Origin: Modestobacter marinus | Lineage (GTDB): Bacteria; Actinomycetota; Actinomycetes; Mycobacteriales; Geodermatophilaceae | Assembly: GCF_011758655.1 (NCBI RefSeq) | Contig: NZ_JAAMPA010000001.1 | Location: forward strand, 1,488,001 to 1,552,000 | Length of the DNA: 64,000 nt | Reading direction: 5' to 3' | Shown here: positions 34,903 to 43,006 of the stretch, one piece after another | How the letters are laid out: every line of letters begins with the position of its first letter | Numbering within the stretch: position 1 is the stretch's first letter | Notes under the pieces: model-generated | Database searches by the model: none | What the model saw: only the letters and a program-made list of their open reading frames with translations | Told to the model about the DNA's origin: nothing | Program-made: the position numbers and the translations under genes

Positions 34903-36621
34903 TCACCCGGCCCGTCGCCGCAGCAGGTCGTTGTCCAGCACCGTCTTCAGGGCGAGGGTCTTGTAGCCGACCTCCTCGAACAGGACGACGATCCGGTCGT
35001 CCTCGTGCCGCATGACGACGCCGGGGCCCCACTCGGTGTGCTCGACGGCCAGGTCCACCGGGAAGGGGTGGTCGGCGTCGGCGGTGTGCTGCTCCTGGGA
35101 GAGCCCGGCGCTGCAGTTGTCGCAGTTGCCGCACGGGGAGTCCAGCTGCTCGCCGAAGTAGCCGAGCAGGAACTGCCGCCGGCAGCCGGTCGTCTCGGCG
35201 TAGCCGCGCATCATCTCGATCCGGCTCTCGTCGACCCGGACGTGGTGCTCGGCGAGCTCCCGGGCGGCGGCCGCCGCCTCGCCGGGGGGCGGTGCGTCGG
35301 GAGCGGGGGACGCCGTCCCCTCGTCGTCCAGGACGACGGCCCCGGCCTGCTCCAGCAGGTTCAGGTCGCGGACCAGCGGGGTCGCCGGCCGGCCGGTCTC
35401 CTCCCGCAGCCCGTGCACGTCGACGCCGTCCAGCCCGGCGGCCGCCCCGGCCTGCACCAGCCCGGCGACCTGCTGCAGCTCCTCCTCGGCCGGGGCGCCG
35501 GCGGCGAAGAACTTGCGCAGCCCCAGGTCCTCCTGGCGGTACACCAGCACGGCCACCGCCGGCTCGCCGTCGCGGCCGGCCCGGCCGATCTCCTGGTAGT
35601 AGCTGTCGACCGAGTCGGCCGGCTCGGCGTGCACGACGAACCGGGTCTCCGGCTTGTCGATGCCCATGCCGAAGGCCGTGGTGGCGACGACGACGTCCAG
35701 CTCGTCGGCCATGAACTGGCGCTGGACCTCCTCGCGGTCGCTCTTCTTCAGCCCCGCGTGGTACGCCCGGGCGCGCAGGCCCCGCTCGGTGAGGGCGTCG
35801 GCGAGCTCCTCGGTGCTGCGACGGGTGGCGCTGTAGAGGATCCCGCTGCCCTGCTCGGTCAGCGCGGTCACCCGGTCGAGCACGGCGGTGTGCTTGGCGT
35901 GGCCGTCGGCCCGCTGCTCGACCTCCAGCCGGATCTCCGGGCGGTCGAAGCCGGCGACCACGACCTCCGGGTCGGTCATCTCCAGCCGCTCGACGATCTC
36001 GGCCCGCACCGGCGGTGCGGCGGTCGCGGTCAGCGCGAGCACCGTCGGGTGGCCCAGCTGCTGGACGACCCCGCCCAGGCGCAGGTAGTCGGGGCGGAAG
36101 TCGTGGCCCCAGGCGGAGACGCAGTGCGCCTCGTCGACGACGAACAGCGCCGGCGCGGACGTCCGGAGCGCCTGAACCACCTCCTGCTTGGCCAGCTGCT
36201 CCGGGGCGAGGAAGCAGTAGCGGACCGTTCCGTCACGGACGCCGTCCAGCACGGCCTGGTGCTCGAGCGCGGACAGCCCGGAGTTGAGCACCGCGGCCCG
36301 GCCGACCCGCTCCTCGCCGAGCTCCTCCAGGCGCTGCACCTGGTCACGCTGCAGGGCGATGAGCGGGGAGACGATGACGACCGGGCCGTCCAGCAGCAGC
36401 CCGGCGACGGTGTAGACCGCGGACTTGCCGGCCCCCGACGGCAGCACGGCCAGGGTGTCCCGGCCGGCGGCGACCGCCTTCATGGCGTCCTCCTGGCCGG
36501 GGCGGAACCCGTCGAAGCCGAGCACCTCCCGGGCGGTCTCCCGGATGCGCCGGGTGCGCACGGAGGCGGAGCCCCCGGCGACGGTCTTCGGGTCGGCAGG
36601 GCGCTGGGCGGTGCTCGTCAC
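34903..36621 (-). CDS. RecQ-like ATP-dependent DNA helicase with C-terminal DUF3553-like domain
   Basis: In the 572-residue product the superfamily 2 helicase core shows Walker A LPSGAGKS (about 60-67), DEAH box (about 163-166, followed by [13 protein letters not shown]) and motif [14 protein letters not shown] four-cysteine zinc cluster follows (GCRRQ and PCGNCDNC, about 480-505). Instead of winged-helix RQC and HRDC domains, the C-terminus is a short SH3-like segment ([26 protein letters not shown]) resembling DUF3553. It unwinds DNA in repair or recombination. GTG at 36621 is chosen; a TTG at 36654 is possible. Confidence 0.87.
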   Translation of the reverse strand: MTSTAQRPADPKTVAGGSASVRTRRIRETAREVLGFDGFRPGQEDAMKAVAAGRDTLAVLPSGAGKSAVYTVAGLLLDGPVVIVSPLIALQRDQVQRLEELGEERVGRAAVLNSGLSALEHQAVLDGVRDGTVRYCFLAPEQLAKQEVVQALRTSAPALFVVDEAHCVSAWGHDFRPDYLRLGGVVQQLGHPTVLALTATAAPPVRAEIVERLEMTDPEVVVAGFDRPEIRLEVEQRADGHAKHTAVLDRVTALTEQGSGILYSATRRSTEELADALTERGLRARAYHAGLKKSDREEVQRQFMADELDVVVATTAFGMGIDKPETRFVVHAEPADSVDSYYQEIGRAGRDGEPAVAVLVYRQEDLGLRKFFAAGAPAEEELQQVAGLVQAGAAAGLDGVDVHGLREETGRPATPLVRDLNLLEQAGAVVLDDEGTASPAPDAPPPGEAAAAARELAEHHVRVDESRIEMMRGYAETTGCRRQFLLGYFGEQLDSPCGNCDNCSAGLSQEQHTADADHPFPVDLAVEHTEWGPGVVMRHEDDRIVVLFEEVGYKTLALKTVLDNDLLRRRAG

Positions 36622-36698
36622 CGGCTCGGCGTCCCCGGGGCGCGAGATCGACAAACGCCACCGAGGTCAGCGGCCGGACCCGCCGGACGCCGGCGAGG

Positions 36699-38090
36699 TC
36701 AGCGATCCGCGGCGTCGACGTCCCGCACGCTCGCGGCGGCGTCCGCGCGGAGCTCCTCGTCACCGCTGGGGCCGGACCACTCGACCAGCAGGAGGGTGGC
36801 GTCGTCGCTGGTCATGCCGCCGCGACCGGCCATCAGGGCGTGGGAGAGCTGGCGCACGGTCTCCACCACGTTCAGCTGGTCGGCACCGGCCCGGGCCACC
36901 AGGTCGTGCAGCCGGTCCTCCCCGAACTGCAGGCCGCCGGGCAGCCGCTCCTCCACCACCCCGTCGGTGAAGAACAGCACCCGGTCGCCGGGCTCGAGCT
37001 GGACGGACTGCACCCGCGGCGTGCCGCCGCCGAACCCGACCGGCCGGGTGGTCGGCCCGGTCAGCTCGCGCACCACCCGCCGGCCGCGGAGCAGCAGCGG
37101 GGCGGGGTGCCCGGCGTTCACCCAGGTCAGCTCGCCGCTGACGGTGTCCAGCTCGCCCATCTGCGCCGTGGCGAACCGGCCGGGGAACTGCGTGGCGATG
37201 GCGGCGTCCATCTCGGCGTAGAGGTCGACCAGCCCGATGCCAGCCCGGCGGGCGTGCCGGTAGGCGGCCACGGCCACCGTGGCCATCGTCGCGGCATCGA
37301 GCCCGTGGCCCATCGCGTCGATGATGCACAGCTGGAGGGCGTGCTCGTTCAGCGCGTAGTCGAAGCTGTCGCCCCCGACGTCGTAGGCGGGCTCCAGGAT
37401 GCCGGCCAGGGTGACCCGCGGGGTCACCATGCTCAGCGGCGGCAGCAGCTGCCACTGGATCTGGGCGGTCAGGCTCATCTCGCGCCCGCGGCGGCCGTTG
37501 AAGAACGCGTCGGTGTACTTGCCCTTGGTGATCAGCATGTCGGCCACCAGGCCGGCCAGCCGCCGGGCCAGCCGGCGGTCGTCGTCGTCGACCTCGGAGA
37601 GGGTGAAGGACAGCACCCCGACCCGGTCCGAGCCGTCGAGCATCGGCAGGTGGAGGCGGACGCTGCCGTCCGGCTGGACGAGCTCGACGGTCGAGTCGGT
37701 GGCGAAGGCGCGTCCGGGCGGGCTGCCGTCGATGGCGACCGGCTCGTTGTCCTGCAACCCCTCGCCCTCCAGCGGCAGCAGGGTCTTCTGGTCGAAGTCC
37801 TGCAGCCAGATGGCGATGTCCCGGCCGCCGACCGCGGCCAGTTCCTGCGCCACGAGCGGCGCCACCAGTCGCGGGGGCAGCACGTGGGCCCGGTCGATGA
37901 GCGAACCGAGCAGCCGTTCCCCGGCGCTCTCCGCCCGGGAGGGTGGATCCGGACGGGAGAGCCCGGACCGGTCCGCGTCGGGACCGGATGGGGGGTTGGC
38001 GGGCACCGAGGGCCTCCGGCGGTCGGACGGGCGAGGACGGTCGCTGCGCCGGGACGGCACGTCGGTCGAGGCGACCCTAGGTGGCAGCAC
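36699..38090 (-). CDS. GAF-like/SpoIIE (PP2C-type) protein phosphatase
   Basis: The 463-residue protein has a disordered Arg/Pro-rich N-terminus (about 1-60), a GAF-like sensory domain (about 75-215) and a SpoIIE-type phosphatase domain (about 245-445) with metal-binding motifs GGDSFDY, IDAMGHGLDAAT and TSDDATLL. Such proteins act in partner-switching pathways, dephosphorylating anti-sigma-factor antagonists. No anti-sigma or STAS gene adjoins it. The GTG start at 38090 is uncertain; a GTG at 38060 is in frame. Confidence 0.82.
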   Translation of the reverse strand: MLPPRVASTDVPSRRSDRPRPSDRRRPSVPANPPSGPDADRSGLSRPDPPSRAESAGERLLGSLIDRAHVLPPRLVAPLVAQELAAVGGRDIAIWLQDFDQKTLLPLEGEGLQDNEPVAIDGSPPGRAFATDSTVELVQPDGSVRLHLPMLDGSDRVGVLSFTLSEVDDDDRRLARRLAGLVADMLITKGKYTDAFFNGRRGREMSLTAQIQWQLLPPLSMVTPRVTLAGILEPAYDVGGDSFDYALNEHALQLCIIDAMGHGLDAATMATVAVAAYRHARRAGIGLVDLYAEMDAAIATQFPGRFATAQMGELDTVSGELTWVNAGHPAPLLLRGRRVVRELTGPTTRPVGFGGGTPRVQSVQLEPGDRVLFFTDGVVEERLPGGLQFGEDRLHDLVARAGADQLNVVETVRQLSHALMAGRGGMTSDDATLLLVEWSGPSGDEELRADAAASVRDVDAADR

Positions 38091-38141
38091 CCCGGTGGGT
38101 CGGCGTCGGCCCCGTCTCCGGCCCCGTCCCCGGGGCCGTCC

Positions 38142-39593
38142 TCACCTCCAGGAGTCGAGCCAGAACCGCAGGTCCAGGGCGTCGGACGTCAGGGGGATGC
38201 CCAGCCAGACGGGGGCGAAGAAGGCGAACCCGGCCACGGAGAGGGCGAGCGCCACCGCACCGGCCAGCCGTGGCCGCCGGGTCGCCTGCACCGCACGGAC
38301 CAGGGCCAGGGCGATGAAGGGCACCACCGGCACCATGTAGAAGAAGTAGCCGGGCTTGTTCTCGGCCAGCCAGGGAGCCCACAGCAGGGCCAGCGGGACC
38401 AGGATGGTGGCCGCTACGCCGTCCCGGCGGGCGACCGCCCGCCAGATCAGCACCGGGTAGGCCAGCAGGGCCGGCCACCACAGGCCGGGGTTGCCGAGCA
38501 TGACGATGCGGGCCCGGGTGTCCGGCGGCACCTCGCACTCGCCGTCCTCCTGCTGCGCGGTGGTGCAGCTCTCGGCGTAGACCAGCACCGGCCGTTCCAG
38601 CCAGGGCCACCCGAGCGGGCTCGAGCGGTAGGGGTGGGTCGCCTCCAGGCCCACGTGGTAGTCGACCAGGTCGACCTGGCTCTGCGCCCAGCTCCCCAGC
38701 CGGTCGCCCACCGAGGTGCCGCAGTCGCCGGCCTCGCAGGCCTGCTGGGCGGCGTAGCTCTCGGGGTAGTTGGCGAACCAGCCCGCGAAGCTGGCGACGT
38801 AGACGGCGGCGGGGACCAGCAGCAGGCTCAGCACGGCCCCGCCGGTGACCGCCAGCGCGCGGCGGGTCGCCCGGCGGGCCGTCTCGCCGCGGCCGCTGAG
38901 CTCGGTGCCCAGCACCAGCAGGCCGACCAGGCCGACGGCGAGCAGGCCGGACCACTTGGTGGCCACCGCGAGCCCGAGCGCGAGCCCGGCCAGCCAGCGG
39001 TAGCGGGAGCCGACGAAGGACCGGCGGAGTGACTCCCCGGCGGTCCGGGTGCGGCGGCGGGCGTCCCGGTCGAGGAGCACGAGCCAGAACGCGGCCAGCA
39101 CGAAGAGGGCGAGGACCGCATCGAGCATCGCGATCCGGCTGGACGTCACCGCGAGGCCGTCCAGGGCGACGAGGACGGCGGCCAGCGCCGCCGGGGCCAT
39201 CCGGCGGAAGAGCCGGAGCCCGCTGAGGTAGGTGAGCAGCACGGTCAGCGAGCCGGCGGTGGCCACGCCGATGCGCCAGCCGAACGGGGTGGCGCCGAAC
39301 AGCTCGATGCCGGCCGCGATCACCCACTTGCCCAGGGGCGGATGGGCCGGGCGGCCCTCCTCGACGCCCCGGGTCAGGTAGTCGGAGGCGTCGACGGCGT
39401 AGTACTTCTCGTCGAAGTAGAGGCGGACCGGGTCGCCGAGGTCCCACAACCGGATGGCGGCGGCCAGGGCGAGCAGCGCCAGGGGCACCGCCCACCGCAG
39501 GACGCCGGGCGGCGGGCGACGCACAGAAGACGGGCGGCGCCCGGAGGTGCCGCCCGTCTCCTGTTGCACGACCGAGGATGCGGTCGCGCTCAC
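38142..39593 (-). CDS. pmt: Protein O-mannosyltransferase (PMT, GT39)
   Basis: The 483-residue polytopic protein matches actinobacterial PMTs. After the first helix it has the catalytic acidic pair in the first extracytoplasmic loop (LYFDEKYYAVDASDYL), then AHPPLGKW and multiple membrane helices, ending in LDLRFWLDSWR. It transfers mannose from polyprenyl-phosphate-mannose to Ser/Thr of secreted proteins during Sec export. GTG at 39593 is the first plausible start. The Thr/Glu-repeat lipoprotein is encoded 31 nt upstream on the same strand, and a polyprenol-phosphate mannose synthase is divergent, so donor, enzyme and a candidate acceptor are grouped. Confidence 0.87.
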   Translation of the reverse strand: MSATASSVVQQETGGTSGRRPSSVRRPPPGVLRWAVPLALLALAAAIRLWDLGDPVRLYFDEKYYAVDASDYLTRGVEEGRPAHPPLGKWVIAAGIELFGATPFGWRIGVATAGSLTVLLTYLSGLRLFRRMAPAALAAVLVALDGLAVTSSRIAMLDAVLALFVLAAFWLVLLDRDARRRTRTAGESLRRSFVGSRYRWLAGLALGLAVATKWSGLLAVGLVGLLVLGTELSGRGETARRATRRALAVTGGAVLSLLLVPAAVYVASFAGWFANYPESYAAQQACEAGDCGTSVGDRLGSWAQSQVDLVDYHVGLEATHPYRSSPLGWPWLERPVLVYAESCTTAQQEDGECEVPPDTRARIVMLGNPGLWWPALLAYPVLIWRAVARRDGVAATILVPLALLWAPWLAENKPGYFFYMVPVVPFIALALVRAVQATRRPRLAGAVALALSVAGFAFFAPVWLGIPLTSDALDLRFWLDSWR

Positions 39594-39624
39594 TGGTCTG
39601 GTGCCCCAGCGATCGGTCGAGGAC

Positions 39625-39909
39625 TCAGCCCTCGGTCTCCGTGACGTCGACGTCGAACTCGGTCTCGGTCTCGGTGTCGACCTCGGTCTCGGTCTCGACG
39701 ACCTCTTCCTCGGTCTCGGTCTCGGTCTCGGTCGGCTCGAGGGTCTCGGTGACCTCGGTCTCGAGCTCCTCGGTCTCGGTGAGCTCCTCGGTCTCGGTGA
39801 CCTCCACCGTGCCGTCGTCGTCCGCGTTCTCACCGCTGCACGCGGAGACGCCGAAGACGAGGAGGCCGGAGAAGGTGGCGGCGGAGACGCCGCGGACGAG
39901 CTTGTTCAT
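39625..39909 (-). CDS. Short lipoprotein with Thr-Glu repeat tail
   Basis: The 94-residue product has a lipoprotein signal (MNKLVRGVSAATFSGLLVFGVSAC, lipidated Cys24; lipobox VSAC). It is followed by about 70 residues that are almost entirely Thr, Glu, Val and Asp: roughly 19 Thr and 26 Glu, in runs such as TETETETEEE. The DNA is correspondingly a chain of ACC-GAG hexamers. ATG at 39909 has AGGAG 7 nt upstream. No fold is expected; it looks like an extended, highly acidic surface stalk. It is probably in the pmt operon, which makes it a good candidate O-mannosylated substrate. Confidence 0.75.
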   Translation of the reverse strand: MNKLVRGVSAATFSGLLVFGVSACSGENADDDGTVEVTETEELTETEELETEVTETLEPTETETETEEEVVETETEVDTETETEFDVDVTETEG

Positions 39910-39983
39910 GGGGTGCTCCTGAGTTCGGGGGAAGCGGTCGCTCAAAGGCATGACCGCATATCCCCGCCCTCACACACCCGGGG

Positions 39984-40044
39984 TGCATAACGATCGGGTC
40001 ACAGCGCATGAACGTTTCTGTCGCACATGAATTGCACAACGATC
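39984..40044. repeat. Direct repeat TGCAYAACGATC in the pmt/ppm divergent control region
   Basis: TGCATAACGATC (39984-39995) and TGCACAACGATC (40033-40044) differ at one base and start 49 bp apart. They lie in an unusually AT-rich 210-bp gap between the lipoprotein/pmt operon and the mannose synthase gene. They may be a shared regulator site. No known consensus is matched. Confidence 0.35.
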
Positions 40045-40119
40045 CGATAACGCAGGTGTCGCGGAAATGATGTTGAAGAAGTGCGTGTCCACCGGGTGGG
40101 CGCTGGTAATGGCGGGATC

Positions 40120-40896
40120 GTGAATCCTCCGGCCACGTGCGTCTGCATCCCCACCTACGAGGAGCGGGAGAGCCTGCCGCGCACGCTGGACGGCGTGCTG
40201 CGCGCCGTCCCGGACGCCCACGTGCTGGTGATCGACGACAACAGCCCCGACGGCACTGGCGAGCTCGCCGACCGGCTGGCCGCCGAGGACCCGCGGGTCC
40301 ACGTGCTGCACCGCCCGGGGAAGGCAGGGCTGGGGCCGGCCTACATCGCCGGCTTCCGCTGGGCCCTCGCCCAGGGCTTCGACGTGGTGGCGCAGATGGA
40401 CGCCGACGGGTCGCACCGCCCCGAGGACCTGCCGCGGCTGCTGGCCGGGCTCGCCCGGGCGGACGCCGTGCTGGGCTCCCGCTGGGTGCCCGGCGGCGCC
40501 GTCGCCGACTGGCCGCGCAGTCGGGAGCTGCTCAGCCGCGGTGCCAACCGGTACGTCCGGGCCGCACTGCGGCTCCCGGTGGGTGATGCCACCGGGGGGT
40601 TCCGGGCGTTCCGCCGGCACACGCTGGAGCGGCTGGACCTCGACGCCGTGCAGAGCCAGGGCTACTGCTTCCAGATCGACATGGCCCGCCAGGTGTGGAG
40701 CCGGGGGCTGCGGTTGGTGGAGGTGCCGATCCTGTTCGTGAACCGGGAGTTCGGCGCCAGCAAGATGAGCTCGCGGATCATCCGTGAGGCGCTGGTCCGG
40801 GTCACGGCCTGGTCGCTGAGCTCCCGCCGGCCCGCGCCTGCGGTCCGCCCGGCGAGCACGGGTGGCGAGCGACTGGTCCACCGGGTCGCCGCCTGA
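40120..40896 (+). CDS. Polyprenol-phosphate mannose synthase-like GT2 glycosyltransferase
   Basis: The 258-residue protein is a DPM1/Ppm1-like GT2 enzyme. It has CIPTYEERESL (nucleotide-binding strand), VIDDNSPDGTGELAD, the metal motif MDADGSH, and GYCFQIDM and EVPILFVNREFGASKMS in the C-terminal half, all diagnostic for dolichol-phosphate-mannose synthases. It would make polyprenyl-phosphate-mannose from GDP-mannose at the cytoplasmic membrane face, the donor for PMT encoded divergently. It lacks the fused acyltransferase domain of mycobacterial Ppm1. GTG at 40120 is chosen; an in-frame GTG lies at 40081. Confidence 0.85.
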   Translation: MNPPATCVCIPTYEERESLPRTLDGVLRAVPDAHVLVIDDNSPDGTGELADRLAAEDPRVHVLHRPGKAGLGPAYIAGFRWALAQGFDVVAQMDADGSHRPEDLPRLLAGLARADAVLGSRWVPGGAVADWPRSRELLSRGANRYVRAALRLPVGDATGGFRAFRRHTLERLDLDAVQSQGYCFQIDMARQVWSRGLRLVEVPILFVNREFGASKMSSRIIREALVRVTAWSLSSRRPAPAVRPASTGGERLVHRVAA

Positions 40897-40904
40897 CTGC
40901 TCGA

Positions 40905-40926
40905 CTCCTCCGCAGATGCGGAGGAG
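40905..40926. promoter_or_regulatory. Upstream operator of the HTH-Mop regulator gene
   Basis: CTCCTCCGCA-GA-TGCGGAGGAG is a perfect 10-bp dyad. It shares the core TCCGCA-NN-TGCGGA with the second palindrome; centres are 32 bp apart, about three helical turns. It could also act as a terminator for the mannose synthase gene, whose stop lies 9 nt upstream, so the dual role is open. Confidence 0.5.
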
Positions 40927-40933
40927 GCGTTGG

Positions 40934-40962
40934 TTGTCCGTCCGCAGTTGCGGACGTACGGT
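40934..40962 (+). promoter_or_regulatory. Promoter with operator inside the -35/-10 spacer
   Basis: TTGTCC (40934-40939) and TACGGT (40957-40962) are separated by 17 bp. That spacer holds the palindrome GTCCGCA-GT-TGCGGAC (40940-40955), a copy of the TCCGCA-NN-TGCGGA core. The predicted transcription start falls on the GTG at 40969, implying a leaderless mRNA that is shut off when the operator is bound. Confidence 0.6.
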
Positions 40963-40968
40963 GCTCGG

Positions 40969-41361
40969 GTGTCCACCTCGTACCGGATCGCCGAGGCCGC
41001 GGCGCTGCTCGGGGTCAGTGACGACACCGTCCGCCGCTGGATCGACGGCGACCGGCTGTCCGCGACCCGTGACGGGGGCCCGGCGCAGGTCGACGGAGCG
41101 GAGCTGGCCCGGGTCGCCGCCGAGCTGCACGAGACGCCGCAGCCCGGCGCCACCCGTTCGTCCTCGGCGCGCAACCGGCTGACCGGCATCGTCACCCGGG
41201 TGGTGCGGGACACCGTGATGGCGCAGGTGGAGATCCAGGCCGGGCCGTTCCGGCTGGTCTCGCTGATGTCCCGCGAGGCCGCCGACGAGCTGGGCCTGGA
41301 GCCCGGCGTCCGGGCGGTGGCCACGGTGAAGGCCACCCAGGTCAGCGTGGACGTGCCGTGA
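40969..41361 (+). CDS. Molybdate-responsive-type regulator: HTH plus Mop/TOBE domain
   Basis: The 130-residue protein joins an excisionase/MerR-like HTH (SYRIAEAAALLGVSDDTVRRWIDGDRL, residues 3-29) to a molybdopterin-binding-type Mop/TOBE domain (RNRLTGIVTRVVRDTVMAQVEIQAG...LVSLMSREAADELGL, about 65-128), which binds molybdate or tungstate in ModE and Mop proteins. It differs from E. coli ModE, which has a larger winged HTH and two Mop modules. It directly precedes modA (GTGA overlap), so it most likely senses molybdate and controls its own operon through the tandem TCCGCA-NN-TGCGGA sites. Confidence 0.85.
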   Translation: MSTSYRIAEAAALLGVSDDTVRRWIDGDRLSATRDGGPAQVDGAELARVAAELHETPQPGATRSSSARNRLTGIVTRVVRDTVMAQVEIQAGPFRLVSLMSREAADELGLEPGVRAVATVKATQVSVDVP

Positions 41362-42149
41362 GTGGCCATCGCGCACGCTTCCCGGTCGTCGCAGTCCTGG
41401 CTGCGGTCGCCCTCGCCGGGTGCGGGGCCGACGCGGACGCGGCGGCGACCGGGGCGGACGACGAGGGGGCCGGCACGCTCACCGTCTTCGCCGCCGCCTC
41501 GCTGACCGACGTCTTCACCGACCTCGGCGACCGGCTGAGGGCCGACCACCCCGGCCTGACGGTCACCTTCAACTTCGCCGGCAGCTCCGCGCTGGCCACC
41601 CAGATCACCCAGGGCGCGCCGGCCGACGTGTTCGCCAGCGCCAACCCGGACCAGATGGCCGTGGTCACCGAGGCCGGGCTGGGCGCCGGCGACCCGACCG
41701 TGTTCGCCGAGAACGTGCTGGAGATCGCCGTGCCTCCGGGCAACCCGGGCGGCGTCACCGGGCTGTCGGACTTCGGCGACCCGGAGCTGACCCTGGCCGT
41801 CTGCGCGGTCGACGTGCCCTGCGGCGCCGCCGCGGAGGAGGTGTTCCGGGCCGCCGGCGTCACCGCCCAGCCCGACACCCTGGAGGAGGACGTGCGCGCG
41901 GCGCTGACCAAGGTCGAGCTCGGTGAGGTCGACGCCGCGCTGGTCTACGCCTCCGACGTCCGGGCGGCCGGGGACGGGGTCGAGGGCATCGAGGTCCCGC
42001 AGGCCGAGGCAGCGGTCAACGAGTACCCGATCGTGCAGCTCGCCGGGGCGGGCGACCCGGCGGCGGCGCAGGCCTTCCTCGACCTGCTCGGGTCCGCCGA
42101 GGGCCGGCAGGCCCTCACCGCCGCCGGGTTCCGGAGCCCCTCCCCCTGA
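41358..42149 (+). CDS. modA: Molybdate-binding lipoprotein ModA
   Basis: The 263-residue product has a lipoprotein signal (lipobox LAGC, Cys22) and a type II binding domain of the ModA family: FAAASLTDVF, NFAGSSALATQI, GAPADVFASA, and ALVYASDV near the C-terminus, the regions that hold the oxyanion. The GTG start overlaps the regulator stop. It captures molybdate or tungstate outside the membrane for ModB-ModC. Confidence 0.92.
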   Translation: MSGHRARFPVVAVLAAVALAGCGADADAAATGADDEGAGTLTVFAAASLTDVFTDLGDRLRADHPGLTVTFNFAGSSALATQITQGAPADVFASANPDQMAVVTEAGLGAGDPTVFAENVLEIAVPPGNPGGVTGLSDFGDPELTLAVCAVDVPCGAAAEEVFRAAGVTAQPDTLEEDVRAALTKVELGEVDAALVYASDVRAAGDGVEGIEVPQAEAAVNEYPIVQLAGAGDPAAAQAFLDLLGSAEGRQALTAAGFRSPSP

Positions 42150-42172
42150 GCGCCGCGACCCCCGCACGGGAC

Positions 42173-43006
42173 GTGGGTCCCCGCCCGCCCAGGCGGCGCC
42201 GGCGACCCCGCGACGGTGGCGTGCCCGCACCACTGCTGGTCCCGGCGCTGATCGGCGTCGCCTTCCTGGTGCTGCCGCTGGTCGGGCTGCTGGTCCGGGC
42301 GCCGTGGTCGGACCTGTGGTCGCAGCTGACCCAGCCCCAGGTCGGCCAGGCGCTGCGGCTGTCGCTGGTCTCGGCGACGCTGGCCACGCTGGTGTCGCTG
42401 TTGCTCGGCGTGCCGATCGCGTGGGTGCTGGCCCGCTCGACGCTCCCCGGCCGCTCGGTGCTCCGGGCGCTGGTCACCGTGCCGCTGGTGCTGCCGCCGG
42501 TGGTGGGCGGCGTCGCGCTGTTCCTGGTGCTCGGCCGGCAGGGCATCGTCGGCCGCGTCCTCTACGAGCAGTTCGACTACACGATCCCGTTCACCACCAC
42601 CGCGGTCGTCATCGCGGAGACGTTCGTGGCCATGCCGTTCCTGGTGATCAGCGTCGAGGGCGCGCTGCGGGCGGCCGACGCCCGCTTCGAGGACGCCGCG
42701 GCCACGCTGGGGGCCGACCGGTGGACGACGTTCCGCCGGGTCACCCTGCCGCTGGTGGCGCCGGGGGTGGCCGCCGGGGCGGTGCTCTGCTGGGCCCGGG
42801 CGCTGGGCGAATTCGGCGCCACGATCACCTTCGCCGGCAACTTCCCGGGGACGACGCAGACCATGCCCCTGGCGGTGTACCTGGCGCTGCAGTCGGACCC
42901 GGAGGGCGCGATCGTGCTCTCGCTTGTGCTGCTGTTCGTCTCCCTGGCCACCCTCCTGCTGCTGCGGGACCGCTGGCTGGGCCGGTCCGGGGCGGGGGTC
43001 TCGTGA
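42173..43006 (+). CDS. modB: Molybdate ABC transporter permease ModB
   Basis: The 277-residue membrane protein has about 5-6 helices after an Arg-rich cytoplasmic N-terminus. It has the binding-protein-dependent EAA loop EDAAATLGADRWTTFRRVTLPLVAPG and the ModB stretch GEFGATITFAGNFPGTTQTMPLAVY. The stop overlaps the modC GTG. The GTG start at 42173 lies 23 nt after modA. Confidence 0.9.
   Translation: MGPRPPRRRRRPRDGGVPAPLLVPALIGVAFLVLPLVGLLVRAPWSDLWSQLTQPQVGQALRLSLVSATLATLVSLLLGVPIAWVLARSTLPGRSVLRALVTVPLVLPPVVGGVALFLVLGRQGIVGRVLYEQFDYTIPFTTTAVVIAETFVAMPFLVISVEGALRAADARFEDAAATLGADRWTTFRRVTLPLVAPGVAAGAVLCWARALGEFGATITFAGNFPGTTQTMPLAVYLALQSDPEGAIVLSLVLLFVSLATLLLLRDRWLGRSGAGVS

Noticed and set aside
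36622-36654. TTG at 36654 as start of the RecQ-like helicase
   Set aside because: GTG at 36621 is more usual and the extra 11 residues carry no family features, though the TTG cannot be excluded.
39625-39833. Longer pmt frame extending through the lipoprotein gene
   Set aside because: The extension is the out-of-frame reading of the Thr-Glu repeat (Arg/Ser/Pro repeats) and has no PMT features; the hydrophobic PMT start lies after 39593.
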